A DNA stretch of 64,000 nucleotides, from assembly GCF_003952665.1 (NCBI RefSeq), contig NZ_CP017946.1:1-64000 (forward strand). The letters run 5' to 3'. Of the stretch, positions 43,631 to 52,783 are shown one piece after another. Position 1 is the stretch's first letter. Each line of letters begins with the position of its first letter. The position numbers and the translations under genes were made by a program. This stretch comes from Bosea sp. Tri-49. GTDB lineage: Bacteria; Pseudomonadota; Alphaproteobacteria; Rhizobiales; Beijerinckiaceae. The notes beneath the pieces were generated by a model that saw nothing but the letters and a program-made list of their open reading frames with translations, made no database searches and had not been told where the DNA came from.

Positions 43631-44530
43631 GTGTTCACGCTCGCGCATCTCTCCGACCCGCATCTCGGGCCGCTGACCAAGTTCTCGCTGCGCGAGCTCA
43701 TCGGCAAGCGCGCGACCGGATATGTCAACTGGCGACGCAAGCGCCGCCATGCCCATGACATGGAAATCCTCGGGCTGATCGTCGCCGACATCCTGGCGCA
43801 GAAGCCCGACCATATCGCCTGCACCGGCGATGTCTCCCATATCGGCCTGCCGACCGAGTTCAAGACGGCGCTCTCCTTCCTCGACACTCTGGGCCCACGC
43901 GACACCGTCAGTTTCGTGCCGGGCAATCACGATTGCTATGCCCGTTCGTCACTGTCGGCGCTGGCGCGCGAGCTCGCGCCCTGGTGTGCCAGCGATGGCG
44001 GCGAGGCCGGCTATCCCTGGTATCGCCAGCGCGGCCCGGTCGCGCTGATCGGGATGAATACCGGGATCCCGACCATGCCGCTGATGGCCACCGGGCGTGT
44101 CGGCTCGGCCCAGATCGCCGTCACCGAGACGCTGCTGGCGCGCGCCAAGGCCGATGGGCTGATCCGCGTCGTACTGATCCACCATCCGCCCTATGTCGGC
44201 GGTGCACGGCGCACGCGCGAGCTGGTCGATGCCGACGCCTTCGAGGCGATGCTGCGCCGGGTGGGGGCGGAGCTCGTCCTGCACGGCCACAATCATCGCT
44301 TCTCGCTGGCCTGGCGGCCGGGGCTCGATCATGACGTGCCGATCGTCGGCGTGCCCTCGGCTTCGATCGGCCTGCGCGGCGGCCATGGCGAGCTCGCCTG
44401 CTGGCACCTCCTGCGTATCGAGGGGCCGCCGACGGCCCCGATCATCAGCCTGGAGCGCCGTGCCTTCGATCTCGACGGCACGGTCAAGCTGCTGCAGTCG
44501 ATGCCGCTGACGGGCGGCGGAATAGTTTAG
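43631..44530 (+). CDS. Calcineurin-like metallophosphoesterase
   Basis: A 299-aa binuclear-metal phosphoesterase. All motifs are visible: LAHLSDPHLGPL, ACTGDVSHIG, FVPGNHDCY, IHHPP and LHGHNHRFSL. Family members act on cyclic nucleotides, phosphodiesters or Ap4A-like molecules; the overall order resembles the CpdA group, but the substrate cannot be fixed. The start is GTG at 43631, chosen because the fold begins immediately. It ends 3 bases before palindromic repeat copy 2. Confidence 0.9.
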   Translation: MFTLAHLSDPHLGPLTKFSLRELIGKRATGYVNWRRKRRHAHDMEILGLIVADILAQKPDHIACTGDVSHIGLPTEFKTALSFLDTLGPRDTVSFVPGNHDCYARSSLSALARELAPWCASDGGEAGYPWYRQRGPVALIGMNTGIPTMPLMATGRVGSAQIAVTETLLARAKADGLIRVVLIHHPPYVGGARRTRELVDADAFEAMLRRVGAELVLHGHNHRFSLAWRPGLDHDVPIVGVPSASIGLRGGHGELACWHLLRIEGPPTAPIISLERRAFDLDGTVKLLQSMPLTGGGIV

Positions 44531-44532
44531 CC

Positions 44533-44638
44533 GTCATTCTCGGGCGGAGCGAAGCGCAGACCCGAGAATCTCAGGACGAGAAGGCGCTGAGAGGAGCCTC
44601 CTCCGGCAAGAGATGCTCGGGTCAAGCCCGAGCATGAC
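44533..44638 (+). repeat. Convergent-junction palindromic repeat, copy 2 of 3
   Basis: The most regular copy. ATTCTCGGG (44536-44544) pairs with CCCGAGAAT (44561-44569); ATGCTCGGG (44613-44621) pairs with CCCGAGCAT (44627-44635). It fills the gap between metallophosphoesterase and SDR genes, which converge. Confidence 0.9.
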
Positions 44639-44651
44639 GTGCTCTTCAGCG

Positions 44652-45398
44652 TCAGACGCAGCGGCCGCCATCGACCGCCAGCACCGAGCCGGTCACCATC
44701 TCGGATTCATCCGAGCACAGGAACAGCGCCGCGTTGGCGATGTCCTGCGGCGTCGAGAAGCGGCCCCAGGGGATCGTCGCGGTGAAGGCCTTGCGCTTCT
44801 CCGGCGTGTCCTCGCCCATGAAGGTCGCGAGCAGCGGCGTCTCGCCGGCGACGGGGGCAATCGCGTTGACGCGGATGCGGTCAGGCGCGAGCTCGACCGC
44901 CATCGACTTCGAGAGCAGGTTCGCGGCGCCCTTCGAGCCGTTATACCAGGTCAGGCCGGGACGGGGGCGGACACCGGCGGTCGAGCCGATATTGAGGATG
45001 ACGCCGCCGCCATGCTCGCGGAAATGCGGCACCGTCGCCTTGGCCATCAGGTAGATCGACTTGACGTTGACGTCGAAGACGCGGTCGAACTCGGCTTCGC
45101 TGACATCGAGCATCGGCTGGTTGCGATGGCTGATGCCGGCATTGTTGACGACGATGTCGAGGCGGCCGAAGCGCGCGATCACCTTCGCCACGGCGCTGTC
45201 GACGCTCTTGCCTTTGCCGACGTCGCAGGCGACCGCGAAGGCCTTGCGGCCGATCGCCTTCGCCGCTTCCTTCGCCTTGTTGCCATTGATGTCGAGCACG
45301 GCGACGCGGGCGCCCTCGCGCACGAAGGTCTCGGCGATGCCGAAGCCGAATCCTTGCGCCGCGCCGGTGATCAGCGCGGTCTTGCCCTTCAGTCTCAT
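44652..45398 (-). CDS. SDR-family oxidoreductase
   Basis: A 248-aa classical short-chain dehydrogenase. Cofactor motif TGAAQGFGFGIA, Asp in VLDINGN favouring NAD(H), NNAG, catalytic Ser in NIGSTAGVRP, and YNGSKGA with Tyr/Lys. The C-terminus VTGSVLAVDGGRCV is standard. The substrate is unknown; the layout resembles glucose- or 3-oxoacyl-type dehydrogenases. GAGGGAA precedes the ATG. Two LacI-type operator-like sequences in the 117-base upstream gap hint at sugar-responsive repression. Confidence 0.9.
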   Translation of the reverse strand: MRLKGKTALITGAAQGFGFGIAETFVREGARVAVLDINGNKAKEAAKAIGRKAFAVACDVGKGKSVDSAVAKVIARFGRLDIVVNNAGISHRNQPMLDVSEAEFDRVFDVNVKSIYLMAKATVPHFREHGGGVILNIGSTAGVRPRPGLTWYNGSKGAANLLSKSMAVELAPDRIRVNAIAPVAGETPLLATFMGEDTPEKRKAFTATIPWGRFSTPQDIANAALFLCSDESEMVTGSVLAVDGGRCV

Positions 45399-45410
45399 GG
45401 TGTTCCCTCG

Positions 45411-45470
45411 GAAAGCGTTTTGCCTATCGACTGTGAGGCGATTTGGCGGCCGAGATAAATACGCTTTCGC
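45411..45470 (-). promoter_or_regulatory. Two inverted GAAAGCGT sites upstream of the SDR gene
   Basis: GAAAGCGT (45411-45418) and ACGCTTTC (45461-45468) form a perfect 8-base inverted pair 42 bases apart. Each resembles a LacI/GalR operator core AA-GCG-TT. The first is 12 bases from the start codon, well placed for repression. The idnD/idnO region (13822-13835) has a related site. Confidence 0.4.
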
Positions 45471-45515
45471 GATTGGCTGGATAGCGGAATTGTATGGGCT
45501 GCGCCGGCCGCCGCC

Positions 45516-47330
45516 TTACGCCTCGATCTCTTCGCGCAGCATCTCCAGCTCGAGCCAGCGCTCTTCGGTCTGGGCGATCTCGCGCGTGACCTCGTCGAGC
45601 CTTGCCGTCGCCTTGGCGAAGAGCTTGGGATCGCGGGTGTAGAGGTCCCCGGCCAGCGCCGCGTTGAGCTTGCCGGCCTCGGCCTGCAGCTTCTCGAGCT
45701 GCTGCGGCAGGGTCTTCAGTGCATGCTGCTCGTTGAAGGAGAGCTTGCGCTTCGCAGCAACTGCGCCGGCCGCTGGGGTGGGCGTCGGTGATGCCGCCGC
45801 TGCCGGCCCTTTCACCGGAACGGCCCGGACCTTGGCGCCGACGCCACGCCCGCGCTGGGCCAGCATGTCGGAATAGCCGCCGGCAAACTCGGTCCAGAGG
45901 CCGTCGCCATCCGAGATCAGGGTCGACGAGACGACGCGGTCGAGGAAGTCGCGGTCATGGCTGACGAGCAGTACGGTGCCGGCATAGTCGGCGAGCAGCT
46001 CCTGCAAGAGGTCGAGCGTCTCGATGTCGAGATCGTTGGTCGGCTCGTCGAGCACCAAGAGGTTGGAGGGCTTGGCGAGGGCGCGGGCCAGCATCAGCCG
46101 GCCACGTTCACCACCGGAGAGCGCGCCGACCGCGGTGCCGCGCTGGATCGGCTGGAACAGGAAGTCCTTCATGTAGCTGATGACGTGGCGTGGCGTGCCG
46201 CCGACCATGACCTGGTCCGAGCCGCCGCCGGTCAGCGCATCGCCGAGCGGCGTCGCCGGATCGAGGCTCTCGCGGCGCTGGTCGAGTGTCACCATTTCGA
46301 GCGTGGCGCCGAGCTTGACCTTGCCTGAGTCGGGCTTGAGCGCGCCGGTGAGCAGGTTGATCAGCGTCGTTTTGCCGGCGCCGTTGGGGCCGACGATGCC
46401 GATGCAGTCGCCGCGGGCGACACGCAGCGAGAAGTCCTTGACCACCGGCCGGCCGTCATAGGCCTTGGCGATGTCGACGGCCTCGATCACCAGCTTGCCC
46501 GAGGCCTGCGCCTCGCTCGCTTCGAGCCGGACCGAGCCGACGGCCTGGCGGGCGGTGCGGCGCTGCTCGCGCAAGCCATGCAGTTCGCCGAGCCTGCGCT
46601 GGTTGCGGGTACGCCGGGCGCTGACGCCATAGCGCAGCCAATCCTCCTCGCGGGCGATCTTGCGGTCGAGCTTGTGGCGGTCGAGCTCCTCCTGCGCCAG
46701 CACCTCGTCGCGCCAAGCCTCGAACTCGCCGAAGCCGCGCTCGACGCGCCGGGTCACGCCGCGGTCGAGCCAGATCGTGGCGCGCGAGAGTGAGCTCAGG
46801 AAGCGGCGGTCATGGCTGATCAGCACCATGGCCGAGCGCAGCGACTTCAGCTCCTGCTCGAGCCATTCGATGACCGGCAGGTCGAGATGGTTGGTCGGTT
46901 CGTCGAGCAAGAGGATATCGGGCTCGGGCGCGAGAACCCGGGCGAGTGCGGCGCGGCGCGATTCGCCACCTGACATGCTGGCGGGGTCTTCCTCGCCGGT
47001 CAGGCCCAGTTCCTCGATCAGGTATTGCGCGCGATAGGCATCGTCGCCGGGTCCCAGACCCGCCTCGACATAGGACAGCGAGGTCTTGTAGCCGGAGAAA
47101 TCGGGCTCCTGCGGCAGATAGCGGATAGTCGCGCCCGGCTGGACGAAGCGCTCGGCGCTGTCGGGCTCGACCAGCCCAGCCACGATCTTGAGCAAGGTCG
47201 ACTTGCCGGAGCCGTTGCGGCCGACCAGGCAGACCCGTTCGCCGGCCGAGACGGCGATCTCGGCGCCCTCCAGCAAGGGCTGGCCGCCGAAGGTGAGCGC
47301 GACGTCGCGAAGATGAAGGAGAGGAGCCAT
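45516..47330 (-). CDS. ABC-F family ATPase (Uup-like)
   Basis: A 604-aa cytoplasmic protein with two ABC domains and no membrane segment. Domain 1: Walker A GRNGSGKST, signature MSGGESRRAAL, Walker B LLLDEPTNHLD. Domain 2: GPNGAGKTT, LSGGERGRLML, LVLDEPTNDLD. The inter-domain linker is the charged helix pair seen in ribosome-acting ABC-F proteins. A C-terminal coiled coil (about 530-604) is the Uup-type DNA/RNA-binding tail. Probably acts on stalled ribosomes or branched DNA. The start at 47330 matches the family; an in-frame GTG at 47366 is the alternative. Divergent from the next gene. Confidence 0.9.
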   Translation of the reverse strand: MAPLLHLRDVALTFGGQPLLEGAEIAVSAGERVCLVGRNGSGKSTLLKIVAGLVEPDSAERFVQPGATIRYLPQEPDFSGYKTSLSYVEAGLGPGDDAYRAQYLIEELGLTGEEDPASMSGGESRRAALARVLAPEPDILLLDEPTNHLDLPVIEWLEQELKSLRSAMVLISHDRRFLSSLSRATIWLDRGVTRRVERGFGEFEAWRDEVLAQEELDRHKLDRKIAREEDWLRYGVSARRTRNQRRLGELHGLREQRRTARQAVGSVRLEASEAQASGKLVIEAVDIAKAYDGRPVVKDFSLRVARGDCIGIVGPNGAGKTTLINLLTGALKPDSGKVKLGATLEMVTLDQRRESLDPATPLGDALTGGGSDQVMVGGTPRHVISYMKDFLFQPIQRGTAVGALSGGERGRLMLARALAKPSNLLVLDEPTNDLDIETLDLLQELLADYAGTVLLVSHDRDFLDRVVSSTLISDGDGLWTEFAGGYSDMLAQRGRGVGAKVRAVPVKGPAAAASPTPTPAAGAVAAKRKLSFNEQHALKTLPQQLEKLQAEAGKLNAALAGDLYTRDPKLFAKATARLDEVTREIAQTEERWLELEMLREEIEA

Positions 47331-47421
47331 GGGGCGGGGGATAGACTGCGGCGGCGCCGCTGTCACCCTGCCGGGTCTTGCCGGTTGATCTGGCTTGATC
47401 CACTATGAGGTCGAATTTGTC

Positions 47422-47433
47422 TCTCATATGAGA
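47422..47433. promoter_or_regulatory. 12-bp perfect palindrome in the divergent region
   Basis: TCTCATATGAGA lies between the ABC-F gene and a small basic protein gene, reaching the first possible ATG of the latter. A candidate operator; the binding protein is unknown. Confidence 0.35.
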
Positions 47434-47798
47434 TGATGGTCATGAGACAGCCGGCTCTCCGCAAGCCCCGCATTGCACGCATCGGCGACAATGGCGGCCC
47501 GCCGCTGGAAGAGAAGAAGCGCAAGCCGGCAACCGAGAAGGGCAAGATCGGCCATTCCTTCGACTGGCGCTTCGCCCATCGCAAGGCCTGGAAGAAGCCA
47601 CGCGAGATCGCGCTCAGGCGTCAGGAACGGGCCGAGGCGCTCGGCCTCACCTATGAGGAATATACGCTCGAAGTGCTGGAGCGCGGTTATTTCCCGCAGG
47701 AGCAGCATGTCGAGACCATCGTCGCCAAGCGACCGCAGCGGCGGCGCGACGGCGGCGTGGTCGGGCAATCGCTGAAGGGGATGCGGTTGAAGAAGTAG
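47433..47798 (+). CDS. Small basic hypothetical protein
   Basis: A 121-aa protein, very rich in Lys and Arg, with the N-terminal motif ARIGDNGGPPLEEKKRK that recurs in alphaproteobacterial proteins of unknown role. The middle (AWKKPREIALRRQERAEALGLTYEEYTLEVLERGYFP) looks helical with a short hydrophobic face. The basic tail KRPQRRRDGG suggests nucleic-acid contact, but no known domain is evident. Three closely spaced ATG codons (47433, 47436, 47442) leave the start open. The downstream side is a palindromic repeat. Confidence 0.65.
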   Translation: MMVMRQPALRKPRIARIGDNGGPPLEEKKRKPATEKGKIGHSFDWRFAHRKAWKKPREIALRRQERAEALGLTYEEYTLEVLERGYFPQEQHVETIVAKRPQRRRDGGVVGQSLKGMRLKK

Positions 47799-47802
47799 GA
47801 TG

Positions 47803-47888
47803 CGTCATTGCGAGGAGCGCAGCGACGAAGCAATCAGGGGCATGGAGCGCTGCCGCTCCTGGATTGCTTCGCTCCGCTCGCAATGACG
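47803..47888 (+). repeat. REP-like palindromic element
   Basis: Outer arms CGTCATTGCGAG (47803-47814) and CTCGCAATGACG (47877-47888) are perfect inverses; inner GAAGCAATC (47827-47835) pairs with GATTGCTTC (47862-47870). This sequence type is widespread as an intergenic repeat in alphaproteobacteria. It occupies another convergent gap. Confidence 0.9.
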
Positions 47889-47890
47889 AT

Positions 47891-48937
47891 TTAGGCCCGC
47901 AGCGTCCGCCGCAGGACCTTGGTCATTGGGCGCTCGAACCAGCGGTAGACCGCCAAGGCTGCCAGCACGGCCGCCACCAGTGCCAGCACGATGAAGAGAC
48001 CGGTCGCGCTCGGTGCGAGACGTGCGAAAATCTCGCGGAGCGCCCGCATGGCGAAGGGATGGACAAGGTATAGCGCGTAGGATGCATCGCCCAGAACTGC
48101 CAGCGAGCGCACTAGCGCCGAAGGGGCGGTGACATTGCGACCGCAGGCCGCGGCGGTGACCAGAAGCAGCGCTGCCGGGCCGCGCAGGGCGACGGCGCCC
48201 CACGAGGTCTGCGCCCAGCCATCGCCGGCCGCGATCACAAACAGTGCGACCCCGACCGCCGCCATTAGCCAGCGCAGGCGGCCGTCGAGCCTGAGACCCC
48301 CCTGGCGGAGCAGGCCGACCGCCATGCCGGCAGCGAATTCGAGCACGATCGGCTGGCCCCAGAAGCCGAAGGGCAGGGCGAGCGGTCCGGCCAGGGTCTG
48401 CGCTCCGACCAGTCCAGCGAGCGCGACGGTAACCAGAGGCACGACCAGCCGGCCCGGCGCGAGCAGCGCGGCGCCGAACAGGGCGTAGAACAGCATCTCG
48501 TAGTTCAGCGTCCAGCCGAGCGAATAGATCGGCTGGAGCTCGTTCGCGGCGTTCGCCATCGGCCAGAACAGATAGGAGGCGGCGATCTGCGTAAGACTCG
48601 GCACCTCGGAATTGACTAGCGCGGGCGAGGCGAGGAGCACGGCGAGAAAGAGCGTGGTCGCGGCCCAGTAGAGCGGCACGATGCGCGCGATGCGTCGGGT
48701 AATGAACAGTCGTGCGCCATCAGGCTTGTCGAACAGCCCCGTCGAGGAGTGCACCATGATGAAGCCGGAGATGACGAAGAACAGGTCGACGCCGGCGGTC
48801 CAGGGCAAAGCATGCGAAGGCGTGAAGCTGGTGCCGGCCTTTGCTGCGAGGAAGCCGGCATCACCCTGGACGTGATGGACAGCGACCATCAGCGCTGCGA
48901 GAGCGCGCAGGACCTGGATGCCATAGAGCTGGGGCAA
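47891..48937 (-). CDS. Acyltransferase 3 family membrane protein
   Basis: A 348-aa integral membrane O-acyltransferase with about 10 helices. Catalytic His lies in LMVAVHHVQGD near the N-terminus. The RIARIVPLYWAATTLFLAVLL segment and the final YLVHPFAMRALREIFARL region are diagnostic (PF01757). Members acetylate or succinylate LPS, exopolysaccharide, Nod factors or osmoregulated glucans. The latter is of interest because opgH lies 6 kb away, although they are not in one operon. No substrate evidence. Confidence 0.88.
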   Translation of the reverse strand: MPQLYGIQVLRALAALMVAVHHVQGDAGFLAAKAGTSFTPSHALPWTAGVDLFFVISGFIMVHSSTGLFDKPDGARLFITRRIARIVPLYWAATTLFLAVLLASPALVNSEVPSLTQIAASYLFWPMANAANELQPIYSLGWTLNYEMLFYALFGAALLAPGRLVVPLVTVALAGLVGAQTLAGPLALPFGFWGQPIVLEFAAGMAVGLLRQGGLRLDGRLRWLMAAVGVALFVIAAGDGWAQTSWGAVALRGPAALLLVTAAACGRNVTAPSALVRSLAVLGDASYALYLVHPFAMRALREIFARLAPSATGLFIVLALVAAVLAALAVYRWFERPMTKVLRRTLRA

Positions 48938-48982
48938 AGTGGGAATCGTCTTCGAAAGAGGTTCAGGTGAGCGCGGCTGCGC

Positions 48983-49987
48983 TCAGCCAAACCACAAGCG
49001 CGCGGGATCGTCGAGGCCAAAGCGGCCGGGCGCAGCGGCGATGGCGGCAAGGCCCTGTTCGGCCGGGTCGTCAGCGGTGATGACGTTGAGGGCGAAGCGG
49101 GCGGCAAGATCCTCGACCGGCGGCTTGCCGGCGAAGACAGCATGGATCGTCGCCTTGTCGGCGAGCGGCAGGATGCGCGGCGCTATGCCGCCGGCGAGAT
49201 AGACCCCGCCCGTCGCCTTGAAGCCGAGCGCGAGATCGCCGGCGACGCGGGCCAGCAGCCGCCAGAAGCAGACGACCGCCATCAGCGCACCGGGATTGCC
49301 GTCGAGCGCGAGCGCGGAGACGTCGGCGGCGCTGACATCGGGTTCCGCCACGTCGGACTGGCGCGTCACCGCCCGGTGGAAGCGGATGAGGCCGCTGCCG
49401 CTGAGCAGTTCCTCGATCGTGACGCGTGGCAAGCCCTCGGCCAGAGCAGGCCAGAGCTTCACCTCGGTCGGGTCCTCGGGGCCGATGCCGATATGGCCGG
49501 ACTCGGTCGGCACCAGCATGCCGGTGTCACCGCGCCGCAAAAGGGCGGCAGCGCCGAAGCCGGTGCCGGGGCCGAGCACAAGGCGTGGGCCTTCGGGCTC
49601 CGGCTGGCCGCGGACGAGATTGACTAGGTCACGGTCCCTCAAGACCGCCAGCGAGGCCGCCAGCGCCTCGAAATCATTGACCAGCAATCCCTGCTCGAAG
49701 CCGAGCGCGCGGCCGAGTACCGGACCGTCGAAATGCCAGCTGGCATTGGTGAGCTGCGCCTTGCGCCCATCGAGCGGACCGGCGACGGCGAGGATCGCCG
49801 AGCGCGGCTTCACCGTCAGCGTCGAGAGCACCGAGCCGAGCGCCGCCTCGGGTGTCGGATGCGCGCCTGTGCTGATCCGGGCCAACGGCTCATGCAGCGC
49901 GCCGGGCGTCGGCACCAGTGAGAGCCGGCAATTGGTGCCGCCGATATCGGCGACGAGGACCGGGTGAGGGAATCTTGAGCCGCTCAC
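48983..49987 (-). CDS. glk: Glucokinase
   Basis: ATP-dependent phosphorylation of glucose. The 334-aa ROK-unrelated Glk has the phosphate-1 loop LVADIGGTNCRLSL, the active-site region ILAVAGPLDG, the ATP loop LGPGTGFGAAALL, ESGHIGIGP, and a C-terminal YLAGGIAPR. Starting at GTG 49987 gives a 4-base overlap (GTGA) with the hyi stop codon and a GGAAG site upstream; a GTG at 50002 is also possible. The pair hyi-glk is co-transcribed. Confidence 0.92.
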   Translation of the reverse strand: MSGSRFPHPVLVADIGGTNCRLSLVPTPGALHEPLARISTGAHPTPEAALGSVLSTLTVKPRSAILAVAGPLDGRKAQLTNASWHFDGPVLGRALGFEQGLLVNDFEALAASLAVLRDRDLVNLVRGQPEPEGPRLVLGPGTGFGAAALLRRGDTGMLVPTESGHIGIGPEDPTEVKLWPALAEGLPRVTIEELLSGSGLIRFHRAVTRQSDVAEPDVSAADVSALALDGNPGALMAVVCFWRLLARVAGDLALGFKATGGVYLAGGIAPRILPLADKATIHAVFAGKPPVEDLAARFALNVITADDPAEQGLAAIAAAPGRFGLDDPARLWFG

Positions 49988-50763
49988 GCGTGCTTCTTCC
50001 ACGGCGAGAACCAGCCGAGGCCTTCGAGTGTGCCGGCGCGCGGGCGATATTCACAGCCGACGAAGCCGGGATAGCCGAGCGAATCGAGTTGGGTGAACAG
50101 GGCGGGATAGTCGGGTTTCGTGCCATCGGGCTCGTGCCGGCCCTCGGCATTGGCGATCTGGACATGGCCGACCAGCGGGTAGAGCGCCTCCAGCCGCGCG
50201 CCGACATCGCCATGGATCAGCTCGCAATGATACATGTCGAACTGCAGCTTGACGTTCGGCCGGCCGGATTCGCGAACGTAAGCTGCGGCCTGGTCGAAAT
50301 CGTTGAGGAAATAGCCCGGCATGTCCTTGCCGTTGATCGGCTCGAGCAAGAGGTCGACGCCGTGCTCGCCGAGCTTGTCGGCGGCATAGGCGAGCGAGGC
50401 GCGATAGGCCTTTTGCGCCGCCGGATCGTTCGGATCGGTGAGGCCCGCCATCATGTGCACGCGCTTGACGCCGGTCTCGTGGACATAGGCGAGAGCGGTG
50501 TCGACGCCGGTGCGGAACTCGTCCTCGCGGCCGGGCAGGGCTGCCATGCCGCGCTCGCCCTTGGCCCAGTCGCCGGGCGGCAGGTTGAACAGCGCCTGCT
50601 CGAGCTGGCCGCCGGCGAGCGCAAGGCCGACCTTCTCGGGCGCATGCTCATAGGGGAAGAGGAATTCCACCGCCTCGAAGCCGGCCTCGGCGGCCGCCTT
50701 GAAGCGGTCGAGGAACTCCCACTCGTTGAACATCATCGAGAGATTGGCGGCAAAGCGCGGCAT
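49984..50763 (-). CDS. hyi: Hydroxypyruvate isomerase
   Basis: Interconverts hydroxypyruvate and tartronate semialdehyde. The 259-aa xylose-isomerase-like TIM barrel opens MPRFAANLSMMFNEWEFLDRF and has the metal ligands in LLLEPIN (Glu), LQFDMYHCEL (Asp, His) and VGCEYRP (Glu). Match and length are typical for Hyi. Enzymes of the glyoxylate carboligase pathway (Gcl, GlxR) are absent here; the only partner is glk, translationally coupled downstream. Otherwise possibly an OtnI-like sugar-acid isomerase. Confidence 0.9.
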   Translation of the reverse strand: MPRFAANLSMMFNEWEFLDRFKAAAEAGFEAVEFLFPYEHAPEKVGLALAGGQLEQALFNLPPGDWAKGERGMAALPGREDEFRTGVDTALAYVHETGVKRVHMMAGLTDPNDPAAQKAYRASLAYAADKLGEHGVDLLLEPINGKDMPGYFLNDFDQAAAYVRESGRPNVKLQFDMYHCELIHGDVGARLEALYPLVGHVQIANAEGRHEPDGTKPDYPALFTQLDSLGYPGFVGCEYRPRAGTLEGLGWFSPWKKHA

Positions 50764-50858
50764 GGACAGTCTCGTCAGTCAGATTGTGGGCGGCAGGCTA
50801 GCCCGTTCGGGTGGGCACGTCATTGGTAACCTGTAGGGCGCGGGACAGTTCCGCGTTC

Positions 50859-51608
50859 TTAGCCACCGAGCAGATGCGGCAGCGACGAGGCCAGCAGCGC
50901 GACGCCCGACAGCGTCAGCAGGGTCAGCACGATGCGGCGGAAGGCCTGCTCGCTGATGCCGATATAGAGCCGCCCTCCGAGGAGCGTCGGGATCAACATC
51001 GCCGGTGCGACGATGGCGAAAGCCGGCCACATCGAACGCGTGACGTTTCCCGCCAGCACATAGCCCAGCATGGTGGCGGCGAGCATGGTCAGGTTGAAGT
51101 TCTGGACGATGGAGCGTTGCACATCCTTGTCCATGCGCCGCAGCGAGCACCACAGCGTCGGCAGCACGCCGGTGAAGCCGCCGAAGCCGCCCATGATGCC
51201 TCCCATCAAGCCGATCGACCCGTTCGCCAGGCGCCCGCCGAAGCGGACTGGCGGCAGATGCGGGGCGAACAGCATGATCGGACACCACACGGCGAGCAGG
51301 ATACCGAGCCCGGCCTTGAACAGGTTGGCGTCGACCAGCGGCAGGAGCAGGACGCCGACCGGGATGCCGGCGAGGCCGCCGAGCAGGAAAGGCCAGAGCC
51401 GGGCGAAGTCGAAGCCGCGGCGCACGGTCAGCGCCGCGATCGTCTGGCCGGTCAGCCCGCCGAACACGGCCATGACGGCAGCGAGCTTCGGATCGAGCGT
51501 CCAGGCCCAGACCGACATGGCGACGAGGCTGAAGGCGAAGCCGGAGAGCCCCTGCACGAAGCCGGCCAGCACCGCGCCAAGCACGAGGCTCGCGATCGGG
51601 ATGTCCAT
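50859..51608 (-). CDS. TauE/SafE (TSUP) family membrane transporter
   Basis: A 249-aa inner-membrane protein with about 8 helices. The duplicated TSUP pattern is visible: AGFVQGLSGFAFSLVAM in the first half and LMGGIMGGFGGFTGVLPTLWCSL in the second. Family members export sulfite, sulfonates or related organic anions. The substrate is unknown. A separate gene, not coupled with the upstream exported protein (40 bases apart). Confidence 0.88.
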   Translation of the reverse strand: MDIPIASLVLGAVLAGFVQGLSGFAFSLVAMSVWAWTLDPKLAAVMAVFGGLTGQTIAALTVRRGFDFARLWPFLLGGLAGIPVGVLLLPLVDANLFKAGLGILLAVWCPIMLFAPHLPPVRFGGRLANGSIGLMGGIMGGFGGFTGVLPTLWCSLRRMDKDVQRSIVQNFNLTMLAATMLGYVLAGNVTRSMWPAFAIVAPAMLIPTLLGGRLYIGISEQAFRRIVLTLLTLSGVALLASSLPHLLGG

Positions 51609-51648
51609 CAGCTGCCCCCGCAGTGCCTTCAGGCCGAGTGCGCTGGGC

Positions 51649-52632
51649 TCACTTCTTCGCCTCCGGCTTGGCCGGCGGGTTGGGATCTTTCGAGAAGCTG
51701 CGGAAGAGCATGTCGGGCGAGGAGGTGTTGTGGCGCGAATGGGTGGTGCGGCCCATCCAGACATCGGTAGCCTTGCCGCCGGTGAAGGGCATCAGCGCCT
51801 CCTCGCGCCAGCCCTTGGCGCCGGGCTCGCGGATGGCGATGCGGGCGACGTCGTTGTTGAACTCGGTGACATACATCGAGCGCAGCGCGGCGAAGGCCTT
51901 GCCGCCGGTCACCGGCTTGTCGAGCACGGCGTCGAGGACCATGCGGTTCTCGTCAACGCTGTCGAGCTTGAGCGTGCCGGACGAGCCATCCTTGAAGGCG
52001 AGCTTGAAGGAGAGCGTTTTGGGGTCGAAGGCGATCTCCCTGATGTTCACAACCGGCCGGGCGCCGTCCTGCTCGACCGGGCCGAACAGGAAGGAAGAGC
52101 CGTAAGCCGCGGCCGAGAGCTGCTGCGGCGGCAGCGGCCGGACGCGCCAGTAGCCGTCCTGCGGGTAGACGACCAGCACCTCATAGGAGCCGGTCTTGCC
52201 GAGCTTCCAGAGCTGGACGAGATGCAGGCCCTTCTCGACGCGGTCTCCAACCCGGAAGGTCGTCTCGGCCGGGCGCCAGAAGCTCTCGAAGGTGTAGCCG
52301 ACCAGCCAGTACTCGATGCTCTCGTAGAAGGTGATGCGCTGCGGCGGTACCGGCGCCTTGTGGACGGGATCGCCGCTCATGTCGCAATCGGTCCAGTCGG
52401 CGTCCCAGTTGTCGCGCAGCAGCCCGGCGATATAGGCCGGATGCGCCGCCTCGATGCGGAAGCGCCTGACCTCCGGCGAGATCGCCTTGATGGTGACGTT
52501 GTCCTTCTCGGCGCAGGCGACCTGCTCCGACTCGTTCTTGACCTCGACGGCGACGTCGCCCGCAGCATGGGCCGCGATGGAGGAGACGAGCAGGGCAAAC
52601 GACAAGGCGAGCGGGCGGGCGAGACTGAGCAT
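51649..52632 (-). CDS. Hypothetical exported protein
   Basis: A 327-aa protein with a signal peptide (residues 1-24, LALSFALLVSSIAAHAAGD) and a soluble mature domain I cannot classify. It contains DMSGDPVHKAPVPPQRITFYES and a WLVGYTFESFWRP stretch, both aromatic-rich, and two Cys in the first part that could form a disulphide. The C-terminus is Pro/Lys rich (DPNPPAKPEAKK). The ATG at 52632 has AAGGA six bases upstream and is preferred to one at 52638. Possibly a periplasmic carbohydrate-related protein given opgH nearby, but this is a guess. Confidence 0.65.
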   Translation of the reverse strand: MLSLARPLALSFALLVSSIAAHAAGDVAVEVKNESEQVACAEKDNVTIKAISPEVRRFRIEAAHPAYIAGLLRDNWDADWTDCDMSGDPVHKAPVPPQRITFYESIEYWLVGYTFESFWRPAETTFRVGDRVEKGLHLVQLWKLGKTGSYEVLVVYPQDGYWRVRPLPPQQLSAAAYGSSFLFGPVEQDGARPVVNIREIAFDPKTLSFKLAFKDGSSGTLKLDSVDENRMVLDAVLDKPVTGGKAFAALRSMYVTEFNNDVARIAIREPGAKGWREEALMPFTGGKATDVWMGRTTHSRHNTSSPDMLFRSFSKDPNPPAKPEAKK

Positions 52633-52783
52633 GGCCATCCTTGAGCAGGTGGGTTCGCGATCAGCCTGGGCCGGGCGAGATGAACGCAGGCTGAGCTGCC
52701 TCATAGAGCTGACCGGCGCAGGATGAAAGCGCGACAACGGCGCAGCTTCCGCTGCGGGCCGAAGCACGCTCATATCGGACGGC

